From: Methylobacterium currus
GTDB lineage: Bacteria > Pseudomonadota > Alphaproteobacteria > Rhizobiales > Beijerinckiaceae
DNA length: 64,000 nt
Direction: 5' to 3'
NCBI RefSeq assembly: GCF_003058325.1
Contig: NZ_CP028843.1
Coordinates: 6,243,001-6,307,000 of the forward strand
Shown: in pieces, positions 43,277-54,158 of the stretch
How the letters are laid out: every line of letters starts with the position of its first letter
How positions within the stretch are numbered: the stretch's first letter is position 1
Position numbers and translations under genes: made by a program
The notes under the pieces: model-generated
Databases searched by the model: none
What the model was told of the DNA's origin: nothing
Seen by the model: the letters and a program-made list of their open reading frames with translations, nothing else

Positions 43277-44209
43277 ATGCCCCTCAAGGTCGTGTTCATG
43301 GGCACCCCAGATTTTGCGGTGCCGACCCTCGCCGAGATCGTCGGCGGCGGCCACGAGGTGGTGGCGGTCTATACCCGCGCGCCGGCCCCGGCCGGCCGCG
43401 GCATGTCCTTACGCCCCTCGCCGGTCCAGGCCCTGGCGGAGAAGTTCGGGCTGCCCGTCCTGACGCCCAAGACCCTGCGCACCGAGGAAGCGGCCGAGAC
43501 CTTTCGGGGTCACGGCGCCGACGTCGCCGTGGTGGTGGCCTACGGCATGATCCTGCCCCCGGCGATCCTCGACGCGCCGGCTCTCGGGTGCCTCAACCTG
43601 CACGCCTCGCTGCTGCCGCGCTGGCGCGGCGCGGCGCCGATCCAGCGCGCCGTGATGGCGGGCGACGAGGAGACCGGCGTCGCGGTGATGCGGATGGAGC
43701 CCGGGCTCGATACCGGCCCGCTCGGCATGGTCGAGCGGGTGGCGATCACCCCCGACATGACGGCCGGCGAATTGCACGACCGGCTGATGCCGCTCGGCGC
43801 CGACCTGATGGCGCGGGCGCTGGGCGCGCTCGAGCGCGGCAACCTGCAATTCCGGACGCAGAGCCCGGAGGGCGTCGTCTACGCCCACAAGATCACCAAC
43901 GAGGAGGCGCGGCTCGACTGGTCGCAAGCCGCCAAGACCCTCCACGACCGGGTGCGCGGCCTGTCGCCCTTCCCGGGCGCCTATGTCACGGCCGATCTCG
44001 GCCGCGGGCCGGAGCGGGTGAAGGTGCTGCGGGCGCGCCTCGCCTCCGGGTCGGGAGAGCCCGGCACGCTGCTGGACGCCGCCGGCACGGTCGCGGCCGG
44101 CGAGGGCGCGTTGCGCCTCGTCACCGTGCAGCCCGCCGGCAAGGGCGCGATGGCGTTCGAGGATTTCGCCCGCGGCCGGCGGCTCGAGCCCGGCGCCCGC
44201 CTCGCCTGA
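43277..44209 (+). CDS. fmt: Methionyl-tRNA formyltransferase
   Basis: A 310-aa enzyme that formylates initiator Met-tRNA using 10-formyltetrahydrofolate. The catalytic domain has [14 protein letters not shown], the folate-binding [19 protein letters not shown] (Asn and His of the active site) and the Asp in [11 protein letters not shown]. The C-terminal tRNA-binding barrel (about 205-305) is complete with [13 protein letters not shown]. The gene is 5 bp after def, and its stop overlaps the truA start (TGATG). The three genes form an operon. Confidence 0.97.
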   Translation: MPLKVVFMGTPDFAVPTLAEIVGGGHEVVAVYTRAPAPAGRGMSLRPSPVQALAEKFGLPVLTPKTLRTEEAAETFRGHGADVAVVVAYGMILPPAILDAPALGCLNLHASLLPRWRGAAPIQRAVMAGDEETGVAVMRMEPGLDTGPLGMVERVAITPDMTAGELHDRLMPLGADLMARALGALERGNLQFRTQSPEGVVYAHKITNEEARLDWSQAAKTLHDRVRGLSPFPGAYVTADLGRGPERVKVLRARLASGSGEPGTLLDAAGTVAAGEGALRLVTVQPAGKGAMAFEDFARGRRLEPGARLA

Positions 44210-44961
44210 TGCCGCGCTACAAGCTCGTCGTCGAGTATGACGGCACCGCCTTCGCCGGCTGGCAGCGGCAGGCCGCCGACCGCTCGGTGCAGCAGGCGCT
44301 GGAGGAGGCGATCGCCCGCTTCGTCGGCGGCCCGGTGCGGGTCCATTGCGCCGGACGCACCGATGCCGGCGTGCACGCCACGCACCAGGTCGTCCATCTC
44401 GACCTCGACAAGCCGTGGCGCACCGACACGGTGCGCGACGCCGCCAACGCCCATCTGCGGCCCGAGCCGGTGGCGGTGATCTCGGCCGCCGAGGTCGGGC
44501 CGGATTTCGACGCCCGCCACTCGGCGATCAAGCGCCACTACCGCTACCGTATCCTCAACCGCCGCAGCCCGCCGGCGCTGACCCGCGGCTTCGTCTGGCA
44601 CGTGCCCTGGGCGCTCGATGCCGGGCTGATGCACGAGGCGGCGCAGCTGATGCTCGGCCGGCACGATTTCTCCGCCTTCCGGGCGGCGGAGTGCCAGGCC
44701 AACAGCCCTGTGCGCACCCTCGACCGGCTCGACGTGAGACGGGAGGGCGAGGAGATCGTGGCGATCACCGCCGCGCGCTCGTTCCTGCATCACCAGGTCC
44801 GTGGCATGGTCGGCACCCTGATGCTCGCCGGCGGCGGCCGGCTCACCCCGCAGGGCGTGCGCGACGTGCTCGATTCCCGCGACCGCACCCGCTGCGGGCC
44901 GCTGGCCCCCTCCGGCGGGCTGACGCTGATCGGGGTGGATTATCCGGCCGAGTTCGGGTGA
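44209..44961 (+). CDS. truA: tRNA pseudouridine(38-40) synthase
   Basis: A 250-aa enzyme that converts U38, U39 and U40 in the anticodon stem to pseudouridine. The catalytic Asp is in CAGRTDAGVHA (about residue 53). YRYRIL, FLHHQVRGMVGTL and DFSAF are further conserved family segments. The ATG overlaps the fmt stop codon by one base. Length and ends match the family. Confidence 0.97.
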   Translation: MPRYKLVVEYDGTAFAGWQRQAADRSVQQALEEAIARFVGGPVRVHCAGRTDAGVHATHQVVHLDLDKPWRTDTVRDAANAHLRPEPVAVISAAEVGPDFDARHSAIKRHYRYRILNRRSPPALTRGFVWHVPWALDAGLMHEAAQLMLGRHDFSAFRAAECQANSPVRTLDRLDVRREGEEIVAITAARSFLHHQVRGMVGTLMLAGGGRLTPQGVRDVLDSRDRTRCGPLAPSGGLTLIGVDYPAEFG

Positions 44962-45007
44962 CCTTGCGTCATTGCGGTGCTTGGGCGGATCCGGCGCTTC
45001 TGGCATC

Positions 45008-45397
45008 GTGAGAATCGCCGGAGTCGAGCCGCCGACCCTGACTGCCATCGCCTTCGAGACTTACGCCCTCGTCCGTCGGCCCAAGGCGTCCGGCTTCTCG
45101 GAGGATCAGGCCGAAGCGATCACGGGCGCACCGAGGGACGGGCGCGAATCGGAACTGGCGTCACTGGCGACCAAGGCCGACCTGCGGAAGACCGAAATTC
45201 GCCTGGAAGCGAAACCAACGGACCTTTCCCAGAAGGTCGCTGCGCTCTCCCACCGAACGGATCTCGGCTTGGCGGCGGGCCGAGCCGACTTGAAGCTCCT
45301 CGAACAGCGAATGATCGTGACGCTCGGCACGCTGGCCGCAGCGGGGATCGGGATCCTGATCGCCGCCATCCGCTACCTGCCGCCGGCAGGACATTGA
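45008..45397 (+). CDS. DUF1640/coiled-coil membrane protein-like, possibly decaying
   Basis: 129 aa if started at GTG 45008. The segment TAIAFETYALVRRPKASGFSE, read as two motifs, matches the start of DUF1640 proteins, which normally begin directly with a Met at that point. Here that codon is CTG, so the natural start seems lost or non-canonical. A coiled-coil region follows (LATKADLRKTEIRLEAK, LSQKVAAL), then a C-terminal hydrophobic anchor (MIVTLGTLAAAGIGILIAAI). Prolines at three places where relatives usually have Leu or Ala (RRPK, TGAPRD, AKPTD) also suggest relaxed selection. The function of such proteins in bacteria is not established. Confidence 0.5.
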   Translation: MRIAGVEPPTLTAIAFETYALVRRPKASGFSEDQAEAITGAPRDGRESELASLATKADLRKTEIRLEAKPTDLSQKVAALSHRTDLGLAAGRADLKLLEQRMIVTLGTLAAAGIGILIAAIRYLPPAGH

Positions 45398-45447
45398 CCA
45401 TCCGCGCGACGGACGATGCCGGCTGGCCTGCGTCGACGCAGCTCGGT

Positions 45448-45487
45448 GTCATCCCGGGGCTCGCCGCAGGCAAGAACCCGGGATGAC
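45448..45487. repeat. REP-like inverted repeat
   Basis: GTCATCCCGGG and its perfect complement CCCGGGATGAC flank an 18-nt loop downstream of the DUF1640-like gene. A degenerate relative occurs at 21023-21058, so this is a dispersed repeat. Confidence 0.75.
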
Positions 45488-45547
45488 GCTGAGGGTGGTC
45501 TTGTCGTCGCTCGTCCCGACAAGCTTTCGGTGACGTTCAGCGACCGG

Positions 45548-46117
45548 TCACACCAAGGCATGCGCCCCACCGGCCATGCCGGCGACGAGGCCGAAGCAGG
45601 CGAGCGTGACCAGCGCCGCGACGGGCGCCGGCAGGCCGAGGATCGCCCGGGCGGCGCGGGCGTGCAGCCACAGCAGCACCACCAGGAAGGCGGCGGCATC
45701 GAGCGCCGCGAGGCCCGGCGTGGCCAGATCGAGGAGGAGCAGGCTGCCCGGCAGCGCCAGGACGGCGAGGCCCGCCGCCAGGCACCAGTTGGTCACGACC
45801 ACGAAGGGCACGTAGGCTCGCCTGCGGTCGAGGCGGCGCAGGATCGCGATCATCGCCAGGGGCACGGCGAGGAAGCCCGCCACCAGCCCGGTGACGACCG
45901 ACACGGTGACATGGTCGAGTTGGAACGGCGCGGCGCCGGCCCCGCGCTCCAGGGCGAGCGCCACCGTGACCGCCGGCGCGGTGAGCCAGATCGCCCCGAA
46001 GGAGCGCCAGAAGCCGCGCTCGCTCACATCGAAATGGCGCAGGGCATCCGGCCGGCGGCCGATCAGGCCGGCCGTGCCGCGCAAGGAGCGGGTCACCTCG
46101 TCAGCGCTCACGAACAT
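45548..46117 (-). CDS. Hypothetical multi-pass membrane protein (Yip1-like)
   Basis: 189 aa with five hydrophobic segments after a soluble N-terminal about 40 residues (MFVSADEVTRSLRGTAGLIG). The segments include WLTAPAVTVALALERGAG, VSVVTGLVAGFLAVPLAMIAI, VTNWCLAAGLAVLALPGSLL and a final VAALVTLACFGLVAGMAGG. The N-terminal motif followed by four to five helices resembles small Yip1-type proteins of alphaproteobacteria. This is a tentative resemblance. It is encoded alone on the minus strand before dapE. The function is unknown. Confidence 0.7.
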   Translation of the reverse strand: MFVSADEVTRSLRGTAGLIGRRPDALRHFDVSERGFWRSFGAIWLTAPAVTVALALERGAGAAPFQLDHVTVSVVTGLVAGFLAVPLAMIAILRRLDRRRAYVPFVVVTNWCLAAGLAVLALPGSLLLLDLATPGLAALDAAAFLVVLLWLHARAARAILGLPAPVAALVTLACFGLVAGMAGGAHALV

Positions 46118-46168
46118 CGGCGGCCTCCAGGATCGAGGCTGCCAGATTCAACTTTCGTCTAATGCCGG

Positions 46169-47356
46169 TCAAGCCTGACGCGGCGACGCGGCAGCATCAG
46201 GAAAATAAGCCTCCAGCACCCGCCGGTAGATCGCCGTCAGCCGGTCGAGATCCGAGACCGCCACCCGCTCGTCGACCTGGTGCATCGTCTGCCCGACGAG
46301 GCCGAACTCGATGACCGGGCAAGCATCCTTGATGAAGCGGGCATCCGAGGTGCCGCCGGTGGTCGAGAGGGCGGGCCGGCGGCCGGTCTCGGCCTCGATG
46401 GCGTCGGCCACCTGCTCCACGAAGGCGTCGGGCACGGTCAGGAAGGCGACGGAGTTGGTCGGGCGGACGTCGAGCGTGTAGCGCACCGCGTTGCCGGCCG
46501 CCGCCTCCAGGCGCCGTTCCAGCTCGGCGGCCAGGGTCTCGGGCGTCCAGAGGTCGTTAAAGCGGACGTTGAACGTCGCCCGCGCCTCGGCCGGGATCAC
46601 GTTGGTCGCCGGATTGCCGACATCCATCGTGGTGAATTCGAGGTTCGAGGCGTCGAAATGCGCCGTGCCGGCATCGAGCGGGCTCGCGAGCAGCCCCTGC
46701 GCGAGGCGCAGGAGGCCGGGGATCGGGTTCTCGGCCCGGTGCGGATAGGCGACGTGGCCCTGCACGCCGTGCACGGTCAGGGTCGCGGTGAGCGAGCCGC
46801 GCCGGCCGATCTTGATCATCTCGCCCAAGGCGTCGGGATTGGTCGGCTCGCCGAGCAGGCAGTGGCTGAAGCGCTCGCCCCGCGCCTGGGCCCAGTCGAG
46901 GAGCTTGACGGTGCCGTTCACCGCCGGCCCCTCCTCGTCGCCGGTGATCAGGAACGCGATCGCGCCGCCGAAATCCGGCCCGCGCTGCCTGAGGAAGGCC
47001 AGGACCGCCGCCAGCATGCAGGCGATGCCGCCCTTCATGTCGACGGCGCCGCGCCCGAACAGCGCCCCGCCCTCGACCGTGCCGGCGAAGGGGTCGTGGC
47101 GCCAGGCTGACGGATCGCCCGGCGGCACCACGTCGGTGTGGCCGGCCAACAGCAGGCACGGCCCCTCGCCGATGCGGGCATAGAGATTCTCGATGTCCGG
47201 CGTGCCTGCTTCCGAGAAGACCGGGCGCTCGACCGCGAAGCCGGCCGCGGCGAGGATCCCCGCGAGGTAGGCGAGCGCCCCGCCCTCGTGCGGCGTCACC
47301 GAGGGGCAGCGGATCAGCCCCTGAGCCAGGGCGAGGGGGGAATGCGAGTCGGTCAC
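46169..47356 (-). CDS. dapE: Succinyl-diaminopimelate desuccinylase
   Basis: A 395-aa zinc enzyme of the lysine/meso-diaminopimelate pathway that releases succinate from N-succinyl-LL-DAP. Motifs in order are [27 protein letters not shown] (metal His), [12 protein letters not shown] (bridging Asp), [13 protein letters not shown] (catalytic Glu pair), [14 protein letters not shown] and the substrate-contact segment [28 protein letters not shown] carries the last metal His. The GTG at 47356 is preferred over a TTG five codons upstream. It differs from the M20 peptidase at 34786, which lacks these DapE-specific motifs. Confidence 0.96.
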   Translation of the reverse strand: MTDSHSPLALAQGLIRCPSVTPHEGGALAYLAGILAAAGFAVERPVFSEAGTPDIENLYARIGEGPCLLLAGHTDVVPPGDPSAWRHDPFAGTVEGGALFGRGAVDMKGGIACMLAAVLAFLRQRGPDFGGAIAFLITGDEEGPAVNGTVKLLDWAQARGERFSHCLLGEPTNPDALGEMIKIGRRGSLTATLTVHGVQGHVAYPHRAENPIPGLLRLAQGLLASPLDAGTAHFDASNLEFTTMDVGNPATNVIPAEARATFNVRFNDLWTPETLAAELERRLEAAAGNAVRYTLDVRPTNSVAFLTVPDAFVEQVADAIEAETGRRPALSTTGGTSDARFIKDACPVIEFGLVGQTMHQVDERVAVSDLDRLTAIYRRVLEAYFPDAAASPRQA

Positions 47357-47529
47357 GGCGCGTATCCGCAAGATGCAAAGCCTCGGTAGCCGCGAGCCGT
47401 AGCGCCGAACGGCGCCGATGAGAACCGCCGCGATCGACGCCCTTCTCCTTCGCGGAGGCCCTCGCCCTCCCCGAGGCCCTTGCCCGCCGGGGCCTTCCCC
47501 GCGACCGGCGTCTCGCCTAACTAGGCGGC

Positions 47530-48309
47530 ATGACCGCGCTCAGCCCCGACGAGATCGAACGCTACGCCCGCCACATCGTGCTGCGGGAGGTCGGCGGCCC
47601 CGGCCAGGTCCGCCTCAAGGCGGCGCGGGTGCTGGTGATCGGCGCCGGCGGCCTCGGCGCGCCGCTGATCCAGTACCTGGCGGCGGCCGGGATCGGCACG
47701 ATCGGCATCGTCGACGACGATACGGTCTCGCTCTCGAACCTGCAGCGCCAGGTGATCCACGGCACACCGGATATCGGCCGGCCGAAGGTCGAGAGCGCGA
47801 CGGAGGCCGTCGCCCGGCTCAACCCGAATGTCCGGGTCGAGACCCACGCCATCCGGCTCACCCCCGAGAATGCCGAGGCGCTGATCGCCGCATACGACCT
47901 CGTCGCCGACGGCTCGGACAACTTTTCGACCCGCTACGCCGTCTCGGATGCGTGCTACCGCGCCCGCCGGCCGCTGGTGACCGCGGCGCTGGGTCAGTTC
48001 GACGGATCGCTCACCACGATCCGGGCCCACGAGACCGGGCCGGACGGCCGGCCCAACCCGACCTATCGCTGCCTCTTCCCGAGCCCGCCGCCGGCCGGCT
48101 CGGTGCCCACCTGCGCCGAGGCCGGGGTGCTCGGCGCGCTGGCCGGCCTGATGGGCTCGCTGATGGCGCTGGAAGTCATCCGCGCCGTAGCGGGCTTCGG
48201 CGAGCCCCTGGTCGGCCGCCTGCTGATGGTCGATGCCCGGTCCCTGCGCTTCGAGACGCTGTCCTATGCCTGGGACCCGGGCAACCCGTTGAGCGGGACG
48301 GACCATTGA
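47530..48309 (+). CDS. HesA/MoeB/ThiF-family adenylyltransferase
   Basis: A 259-aa E1-like enzyme that adenylates the C-terminal Gly of a sulfur-carrier protein, either MoaD for molybdopterin or ThiS for thiamine. The ATP-binding [21 protein letters not shown], split by its Gly-rich turn, is followed by [27 protein letters not shown] and the Cys segment [15 protein letters not shown] are conserved. The C-terminal zinc CXXC pair of E. coli MoeB is not visible, and there is no rhodanese extension. MoeB is the more likely role by general similarity, but no moa, moe or thi gene is nearby to decide. Confidence 0.85.
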   Translation: MTALSPDEIERYARHIVLREVGGPGQVRLKAARVLVIGAGGLGAPLIQYLAAAGIGTIGIVDDDTVSLSNLQRQVIHGTPDIGRPKVESATEAVARLNPNVRVETHAIRLTPENAEALIAAYDLVADGSDNFSTRYAVSDACYRARRPLVTAALGQFDGSLTTIRAHETGPDGRPNPTYRCLFPSPPPAGSVPTCAEAGVLGALAGLMGSLMALEVIRAVAGFGEPLVGRLLMVDARSLRFETLSYAWDPGNPLSGTDH

Positions 48310-48328
48310 GGCCCGCCCCGGCGCTACG

Positions 48329-50326
48329 TCAGGCCGCCCGGATCTCGCCCAGGAACCCGTCGACCTCCTGCTTGACGGTCAGGGACTGCGTCGCCAGGTC
48401 GGCGGCGGCGGCGAGCACCTGCGCGGCCGCGCCACCGGTCTCGTCCGCCAGCGACAGCACGCGGGCGACGCTGGACGAGACATCCCGGGTGCCGCGCGCC
48501 GCCTCGTTCGCGTTGCGGGAGATTTCCGTCGTGGCCGCGGTCTGCTCCACCACCGTCGCCGCGATGGCGCTGCTGATCTCGTTCAGCGCCGCGATCGTGC
48601 CGCTGATCTGCCGGATGGCGTCGCCCGCCTGATCGGTGGCGGCCTGGATCGCGGTGATCTGCCCGCCGATCTCCTCGGTGGCCCGCGCGGTCTGTCCGGC
48701 CAGTTCCTTCACCTCCGCCGCGACGACCGCGAAGCCGCGGCCGGCCTCGCCCGCCCGGGCCGCCTCGATGGTGGCATTGAGCGCCAAGAGGTTGGTCTGG
48801 CTGGCGATGGCCGAGATGGTGGTGACGGCGGCCCCGATCTGCGTCGCGGCGGTGCCGAGGCTCGCCATCGCGGCGTTGGTGGCGTCGGCCTCGTGCGCGG
48901 CGTGGCCGGCCACCTCCCGGGAATGCACGACCTGGCGCTCGATCTCCCGCAGCGAGGCGACCATCTCCTCGGCCGCCGCCGCGACGGTCTGGACGTTGGC
49001 CGAGGTCTCCTCGGCGGCGGCGCTGGAGGCGACCGCCTGGGCGTTGGTGCCGTCGGCGACCTGGGTCATCGACCGGGCGGTGGCGTCGAGCTCGGAGGCG
49101 GCCGAGGTGACGATCTCGAGCGAGCCGGCGACCCGCTGCTGGAAGGCGCTGATCAGCGCGTCGACCCGGTCGGCACGGCGCTGGCGGGCGGAGGCTTGTG
49201 CGGCCTGGTCGGCCTCCAGCGCGAGGCGCGCCACCGCGTTCTGGCGAAACACCTCCACGGCACGGGCCATCTCGCCCATCTCGTCGGTCGCATCCTGCGA
49301 GGGGACCTCGATGGCGGTCTCACCCGCGGCCAGGCGGCTCATCGCCCGGGTCATGCCGGAGATCGGCCGGGTGATGCTGCGCCCGATCAGCACCGCCGAC
49401 GCGGCGCTGATCGCCAGGATCAGCGCCAGCAGCGCCACCTGCACCTGCTTCGTCGAGGCCATCGTGTCGCTGCTGCGGGTGGCGATGTCCTGGAGCACGG
49501 CATCCAGTTTGGTGCGGGCCTGCGTACCGGCAGCGGCGAGCGCCTCCGCCTTGGGCTTCAGGCCCTGCTCGTACAGGGCTTCGCTCTCGAGCATCGCGGA
49601 GGCCGCCGCCGTGATGTGCCGGTTGAGGCGATGCAGCGCCTCCTCGACGGTGGCGAGATCCCGTCGCTGCGCCGGCGTCAGGTTCAACGCCTTCAGCTTT
49701 CCGACCGAGGCCTCGGCGGTGGTGAAGGTCGCGGCCGAGAGCGCGCGGGTCTTCGGGTCGGTGGTCGCCAGGAAGCGCCAGTTCATGACGCGAAACAGCA
49801 GCAGGGTCCGCTCGATCTCCACCGCCTGGTCGAGGATCGCGTCGTCGCCGCCGGACCGGAGCTGGGCGACGAGCACGCCCGAGGCCTTGGTCAGGTCGTC
49901 GCCCGCAGTGTAGACGCCGGCCTTGTTCTCACGGATCTGCGTGCCCAGCGCGACCAGCTTGGGGAGTTCCGCTTCCAAGCCGTTCGACTGGTCGCGCAGG
50001 CCGGCATAGAGCGCGCGCCGCTCGTCCGACAGGGCCCGCGCGGCGAGCCCGTCGGCGAGCTGCGTCATCTCGGACAGGCTGGACTGCATCCCGGCGGCCC
50101 CGTCCGCGTTCGGCGTCATCCGGTACGTCAGGCTCTGCGCCAGGAAGTGGTCGGTCAGGCCGTTCAGCGTGTAGAGCTCGCGGGCCGCCCGCTCGAGCTG
50201 CGCCTTGGTGTCGAACATCCCGTCGAGGCTGCCGGTCTGCCGATAGGCGAAACCGCCCATCACGGCCGCGAGGATCGCCAGAAGCGTGAAGCCGCCGTAC
50301 AAGCGTGCACGCATTTGGATGCGCAT
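48329..50326 (-). CDS. Methyl-accepting chemotaxis protein
   Basis: A 665-aa transmembrane chemoreceptor. An N-terminal helix (about 10-28, [20 protein letters not shown]) leads to a periplasmic helical bundle (about 30-295). A second membrane helix ([19 protein letters not shown]) and a HAMP domain (about 315-370, [20 protein letters not shown]) follow. A cytoplasmic MCP signalling hairpin then has the CheA/CheW-contact tip [20 protein letters not shown] (about 522-542). There is no C-terminal CheR-docking pentapeptide. It sits alone with no che genes nearby, so it probably feeds a distant chemotaxis cluster. The ATG at 50326 was chosen by the short cytoplasmic N terminus. Confidence 0.95.
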   Translation of the reverse strand: MRIQMRARLYGGFTLLAILAAVMGGFAYRQTGSLDGMFDTKAQLERAARELYTLNGLTDHFLAQSLTYRMTPNADGAAGMQSSLSEMTQLADGLAARALSDERRALYAGLRDQSNGLEAELPKLVALGTQIRENKAGVYTAGDDLTKASGVLVAQLRSGGDDAILDQAVEIERTLLLFRVMNWRFLATTDPKTRALSAATFTTAEASVGKLKALNLTPAQRRDLATVEEALHRLNRHITAAASAMLESEALYEQGLKPKAEALAAAGTQARTKLDAVLQDIATRSSDTMASTKQVQVALLALILAISAASAVLIGRSITRPISGMTRAMSRLAAGETAIEVPSQDATDEMGEMARAVEVFRQNAVARLALEADQAAQASARQRRADRVDALISAFQQRVAGSLEIVTSAASELDATARSMTQVADGTNAQAVASSAAAEETSANVQTVAAAAEEMVASLREIERQVVHSREVAGHAAHEADATNAAMASLGTAATQIGAAVTTISAIASQTNLLALNATIEAARAGEAGRGFAVVAAEVKELAGQTARATEEIGGQITAIQAATDQAGDAIRQISGTIAALNEISSAIAATVVEQTAATTEISRNANEAARGTRDVSSSVARVLSLADETGGAAAQVLAAAADLATQSLTVKQEVDGFLGEIRAA

Positions 50327-50731
50327 CGGATCGTTCACCCGCCAGAAAAGAGATGGCGTTAACGCTGCGGCAGATTTCAGAAAATTCCGTAAAATTTTTC
50401 GATTTTTTTGCCCATGAAAGTTTTTTCTTCCATTGATGCCCTTACAAGACAAGGCTGGAATTTTGTCAGCAATATCAAAACGAGCTGCCGTCGCGCCAAA
50501 ATGAACGAATGAATCACATGGCATTCATTTTGAATTCCGGCAATCGCCCCTGTCTTTATTTGTCGCTTTCTGCGTCAAGCTTTGCCCGCACAGCCGCGAG
50601 GATTCGGCCCCTGCAGCCGCGTCGGCTCGACGGTCCGGATGGGGAATGTCCACGGGAAGTACATCCACGTAAGTCAGGGCGCCGGACCTGCCGGGACATC
50701 GCGCCCTCAGGCTCGGTCCAGCGCTCTGCCC
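50327..50731. promoter_or_regulatory. AT-rich intergenic region upstream of the chemoreceptor
   Basis: 405 bp without a gene. The stretch 50370-50580 is the most AT-rich in the window, with runs such as AAAATTTTTCGATTTTTTT. An inverted repeat (CAAAATGAA at 50497-50505 with TTCATTTTG at 50524-50532) is centred in it. It likely holds the chemoreceptor promoter and perhaps a regulator site. Confidence 0.5.
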
Positions 50732-51655
50732 TCAGCGTGCCGGCGGCAGCGGCGGCAGGGCCGCGAAGCCTTGCTCGACCTTGTCGAGGCAGCACTTCTT
50801 GAATTTCTTGCCGCTGCCGCACGGGCACGGATCGTTGCGACCCACGTCGCGGTAGGGGTTGCGCTCGGGGATCGGGAAGCCGTCCTCGTCGAGGTCGGGC
50901 AGGTGGTCGTAGGCGCCCTCGCGGGTGTGGTCGAGCGCCCCGACCAGGTCGTCGAGGTAATCGATCAGCAGGTCGTCGAAACGGTCGCGGCTCTTCGGCC
51001 GCAGGCGCGCCTCCTTGAGGGTGTCCTGCACCGTGCCCCAGTCGACGACGCTGCCGGCATTGCGGCCGTCCTTGCGCGCCGCCTTGAGGCGGGGAACGAG
51101 GTCGTCGAAGCCGAGAAGCGAGATCGCGTCCTCCCAGCCCTGCCAGACCTCCTCCGCGTCGGAGGCGCACAGGCGCTCGTCGTCGAACCGGACCAGGAAC
51201 GCCTTCACCGCCTCGCGGTCGATGCGCCCGTCGGCGGTCAGCAGCGCGAGGGCGTGGAAGAGCTGCATCCGCGCGAGGCCGGCCGGGACCTCGCCGGCGA
51301 TGGCGGCGAGCAGCCGGTCGGCATCGCCGTCGAAGCTGCCGGCGACGAGGGCCGCGAGGGTGTTCGGGTAATCTTCCCCGAGCGCGGCCGAGACCGCCCC
51401 CTCGTCGCGGCGCAGGAGGCGCATCAGGGCCGCGTGGATCCGGGTGTCGCGGGAAGAGGCCAGGACGTGGATGCCCCAGAAGAGCAGGCTCCGCTCGGGC
51501 TCGGTCAGCGCCTCGGGATCACCGTCGGCGGCACGGTCGAGGACGGCGAGGACCGGCTCGGCGATCGTCTCCGGCGCCGCCCGCGCCCGCTCCAGGGCCG
51601 CCTCCGGCAGATAGGTCGCCCCCGACAGCTCCCGGACCAGATCGGTCTCCGCCAT
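50732..51655 (-). CDS. DUF1186-like protein with C-terminal SEC-C zinc motif
   Basis: 307 aa. The helical N-terminal about 250 residues (LVRELSGATYLPEAALERA, SLLFWGIHVLASSRDTRIH, LFHALALLTADGRID) resemble DUF1186/HEAT-like scaffold proteins. The C-terminal GRNDPCPCGSGKKFKKCC is a complete SEC-C zinc-binding motif as found at the end of SecA. SEC-C domains bind zinc and often contact ribosomes or SecB-like partners. The role here is not known. The ATG at 51655 fits the first conserved helix. It lies 61 bp after pheT on the same strand and may be transcribed with it. Confidence 0.85.
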   Translation of the reverse strand: MAETDLVRELSGATYLPEAALERARAAPETIAEPVLAVLDRAADGDPEALTEPERSLLFWGIHVLASSRDTRIHAALMRLLRRDEGAVSAALGEDYPNTLAALVAGSFDGDADRLLAAIAGEVPAGLARMQLFHALALLTADGRIDREAVKAFLVRFDDERLCASDAEEVWQGWEDAISLLGFDDLVPRLKAARKDGRNAGSVVDWGTVQDTLKEARLRPKSRDRFDDLLIDYLDDLVGALDHTREGAYDHLPDLDEDGFPIPERNPYRDVGRNDPCPCGSGKKFKKCCLDKVEQGFAALPPLPPAR

Positions 51656-51716
51656 GTCCGCCTTCCCCTCGCCGTTTCCGCCGGCGGCGCCCACCGCGCC
51701 GCCGGCCCGTCCGGGA

Positions 51717-54140
51717 TCAGCCCCGCAGGGTCGCGCCGGTCTTGCGCGTCACCTCGGCGACGATCTTCTGGCTCACCGCCTCGATCTCGGCATCGGTGAG
51801 GGTGCGGTCGGTCGGCTGGAGCCGCAAGGCCACGGCGACGGACTTCTGGTCCTCGCCGATGCCGGCGCCCTCGTAGACGTCGAACACCTCGATGCCGGCG
51901 ACGAGGGTGCGCTCGGCGCCTTGAGCCGCCTTCAGGATGTCGCCCGCCGCCACGCTGCGGGAGACCACGAAGGCGAAATCGCGGGTGAGCGGCTGGAAGT
52001 CGGGCAGGCTCGCCGCCGGCTTCATCTTGGTCGGCCGGTGCTTCGGGAGCGGCAGGGCGTCGAGGGTGATCTCGCAGACCACCACCGGGCCCTTGATGTC
52101 GAGGGCCTTCAGCACCCGCGGGTGCAGCTCGCCGAAGAATCCGACCTGGTTGCGCGGCCCGAACTGGAGCGTGCCGGAGCGGCCGGGATGCAGCCAGTCC
52201 GGCCCGCCGGCCACGACCTGGAGGCCGCCGGTCGGCACCCCGAGGGAGGTCAGGAGCGCCAGCGCGTCGGCCTTGGCCTCGAAGGCGTCGACGGGCCGGG
52301 CCGGGCCGTCCCAGTGCCGGCCGGCGCCGCCATGGCGGGCGGTGCCGCGGCGGAGCGCCGTCGCCTTGGTGGTCTGGCCCTCGGGCTGGTCGGAGGCGAA
52401 ACACTGCCCGACCTCGAACAGCGCGACGTCGCCGTAGCCGCGGTCGGCGTTGCGCTGCGCGGCGCGGGCGAGGCCCGGCACCAGGCTCGGGCGCATGTCC
52501 GAGAGGTCGGCGGCGATCGGGTTGGCGAGCGCCAGCTCCGGCTTGCCGCCGCCGAACAGGGTCGCATCGCCATGGGCGATGAACGACCAGGTCACCGCCT
52601 CGACGAGGCCGCGGGCGGCGAATTCGCGCTTGGCCTGCCGGGTGCGCTTCTGCATCACGGTCAGGACCGGGCGGATGACGGTCGCTTCGATCCGCGGCAG
52701 GGGCTTCGGCTCGATCCGGTCGAGGCCGGCGATGCGGACGATCTCCTCAACGAGGTCGGCCTTGCCCTCGACGTCGGGGCGCCAGGACGGGGACAGCACT
52801 TTGGCCCGGTCGCCCGATCCGGCGACGTGGAAGCCGAGAGATTCCAGCATCACCTTCATCTCCGGCCGCGGCAGGTCGAGGCCCGACAGCCGGCGCACCT
52901 CGGTCCAGGGGAAGTCGATGATGCGGTCGGTGTCCGGCACCTCGCCCGACACGGTCGCCTCGCTCGGGCTGCCGCCGCAGAGGTCGAGCACCAGCTTGGT
53001 CGCGAGATCCAGGCCCGGCAGGGCGAAGGCCGGATCGACCCCGCGCTCGAAGCGGTAGCGGGCATCCGTCACGATGCCGAGGCGCCGGCCGGTGCGGGCG
53101 ATGGCGAGCGGGTCCCACAGGGCCGATTCGATCAGCACGTCGGTCGTGCCCTCGTCGCAGCCGGAATGCTCCCCACCCATGATGCCGGCGATCGACTCGA
53201 TTCCGGCCTCGTCGGCGATGACGATCGCGCCGTCGTCGAGCCGGTAGGTGCGCCCATCGAGGGCGACGATCTCCTCCCCGTCGCGGGCGCGGCGGACCGT
53301 GAGGTCGCCCTTCACCTTGGCGGCGTCGAAGACGTGGAGCGGCCGGCCGCGGTCGAAGGTGACGTAGTTGGTGATGTCGACCAGCGCATTGATCGGCCGC
53401 AGGCCGATGGCGGTGAGGCGTCGGCGCATCCACTCGGGCGAGGGCCCGTTCTTGACGCCGCGCACCAGCCGCAAGCCGAAGAGCGGGCAGAGATGCGCGT
53501 CGTCCGCGCCGAAGTCGCGCGTGACGGTGACCGGGCAGGGCCCCTCCCCCCGCACCGGCGCGAGATGCTCGCGCCGCAGGGTGCCGATGCCGGCGGCCGC
53601 GAGGTCGCGGGCGATGCCGTGGATGCCGGTGCAATCGGGCCGGTTCGGCGTCAGGTTGATCTCGATCACCGGGTCGTCGAGGCCGGCGAAGGCCGCAAAG
53701 GGCTGGCCGACCGGGGCGTCCTGGGGCAAGTCGAGGATGCCGTCATGGTCGTCGGACAGGCCGAGCTCGGCGCCCGAGCACAGCATGCCGCGGCTCTCGA
53801 CCCCGCGGATCACCCCGACCGACAGGGTGATGTTCTTGCCCGGCACGTAGGTGCCGGGAGGCGCGAACACAGTTCTCATGCCGGCCCGCGCGTTCGGCGC
53901 GCCGCAGACCACCTGCACGGGCGCGCCCTCGCCGGTCTCGACGGTGCAGACCCGCAGGCGGTCGGCGTTGGGGTGCTGCTCGGCGGTGAGCACGGCGGCG
54001 ATGCGGTAGGCCGAGAGATCCGCGGCCTTGTCCTCGACGCGCTCCACCTCCAGCCCGATGCGGGTCAGGGTCTCGACGATCAGGTCGAGGGAAGCGTCGG
54101 TGTCGAGATGGTCCTTGAGCCAGGCGAGGGTGAATTTCAT
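51717..54140 (-). CDS. pheT: Phenylalanine-tRNA ligase beta subunit
   Basis: An 807-aa subunit of the alpha2-beta2 enzyme that charges tRNA-Phe. It starts [19 protein letters not shown]. The tRNA-binding OB fold (about 40-150, with [15 protein letters not shown] and [12 protein letters not shown]) is followed by the B3/B4 editing region ([16 protein letters not shown]). The B5 domain, a catalytic-like core (FEVGQCFA) and a C-terminal anticodon-binding FDX-ACB domain ([15 protein letters not shown]) complete it. It is full length. Unlike the usual arrangement, it is separated from pheS by two small overlapping genes. Confidence 0.97.
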   Translation of the reverse strand: MKFTLAWLKDHLDTDASLDLIVETLTRIGLEVERVEDKAADLSAYRIAAVLTAEQHPNADRLRVCTVETGEGAPVQVVCGAPNARAGMRTVFAPPGTYVPGKNITLSVGVIRGVESRGMLCSGAELGLSDDHDGILDLPQDAPVGQPFAAFAGLDDPVIEINLTPNRPDCTGIHGIARDLAAAGIGTLRREHLAPVRGEGPCPVTVTRDFGADDAHLCPLFGLRLVRGVKNGPSPEWMRRRLTAIGLRPINALVDITNYVTFDRGRPLHVFDAAKVKGDLTVRRARDGEEIVALDGRTYRLDDGAIVIADEAGIESIAGIMGGEHSGCDEGTTDVLIESALWDPLAIARTGRRLGIVTDARYRFERGVDPAFALPGLDLATKLVLDLCGGSPSEATVSGEVPDTDRIIDFPWTEVRRLSGLDLPRPEMKVMLESLGFHVAGSGDRAKVLSPSWRPDVEGKADLVEEIVRIAGLDRIEPKPLPRIEATVIRPVLTVMQKRTRQAKREFAARGLVEAVTWSFIAHGDATLFGGGKPELALANPIAADLSDMRPSLVPGLARAAQRNADRGYGDVALFEVGQCFASDQPEGQTTKATALRRGTARHGGAGRHWDGPARPVDAFEAKADALALLTSLGVPTGGLQVVAGGPDWLHPGRSGTLQFGPRNQVGFFGELHPRVLKALDIKGPVVVCEITLDALPLPKHRPTKMKPAASLPDFQPLTRDFAFVVSRSVAAGDILKAAQGAERTLVAGIEVFDVYEGAGIGEDQKSVAVALRLQPTDRTLTDAEIEAVSQKIVAEVTRKTGATLRG

Positions 54141-54158
54141 GGGGCTAAACCTCTCGGC

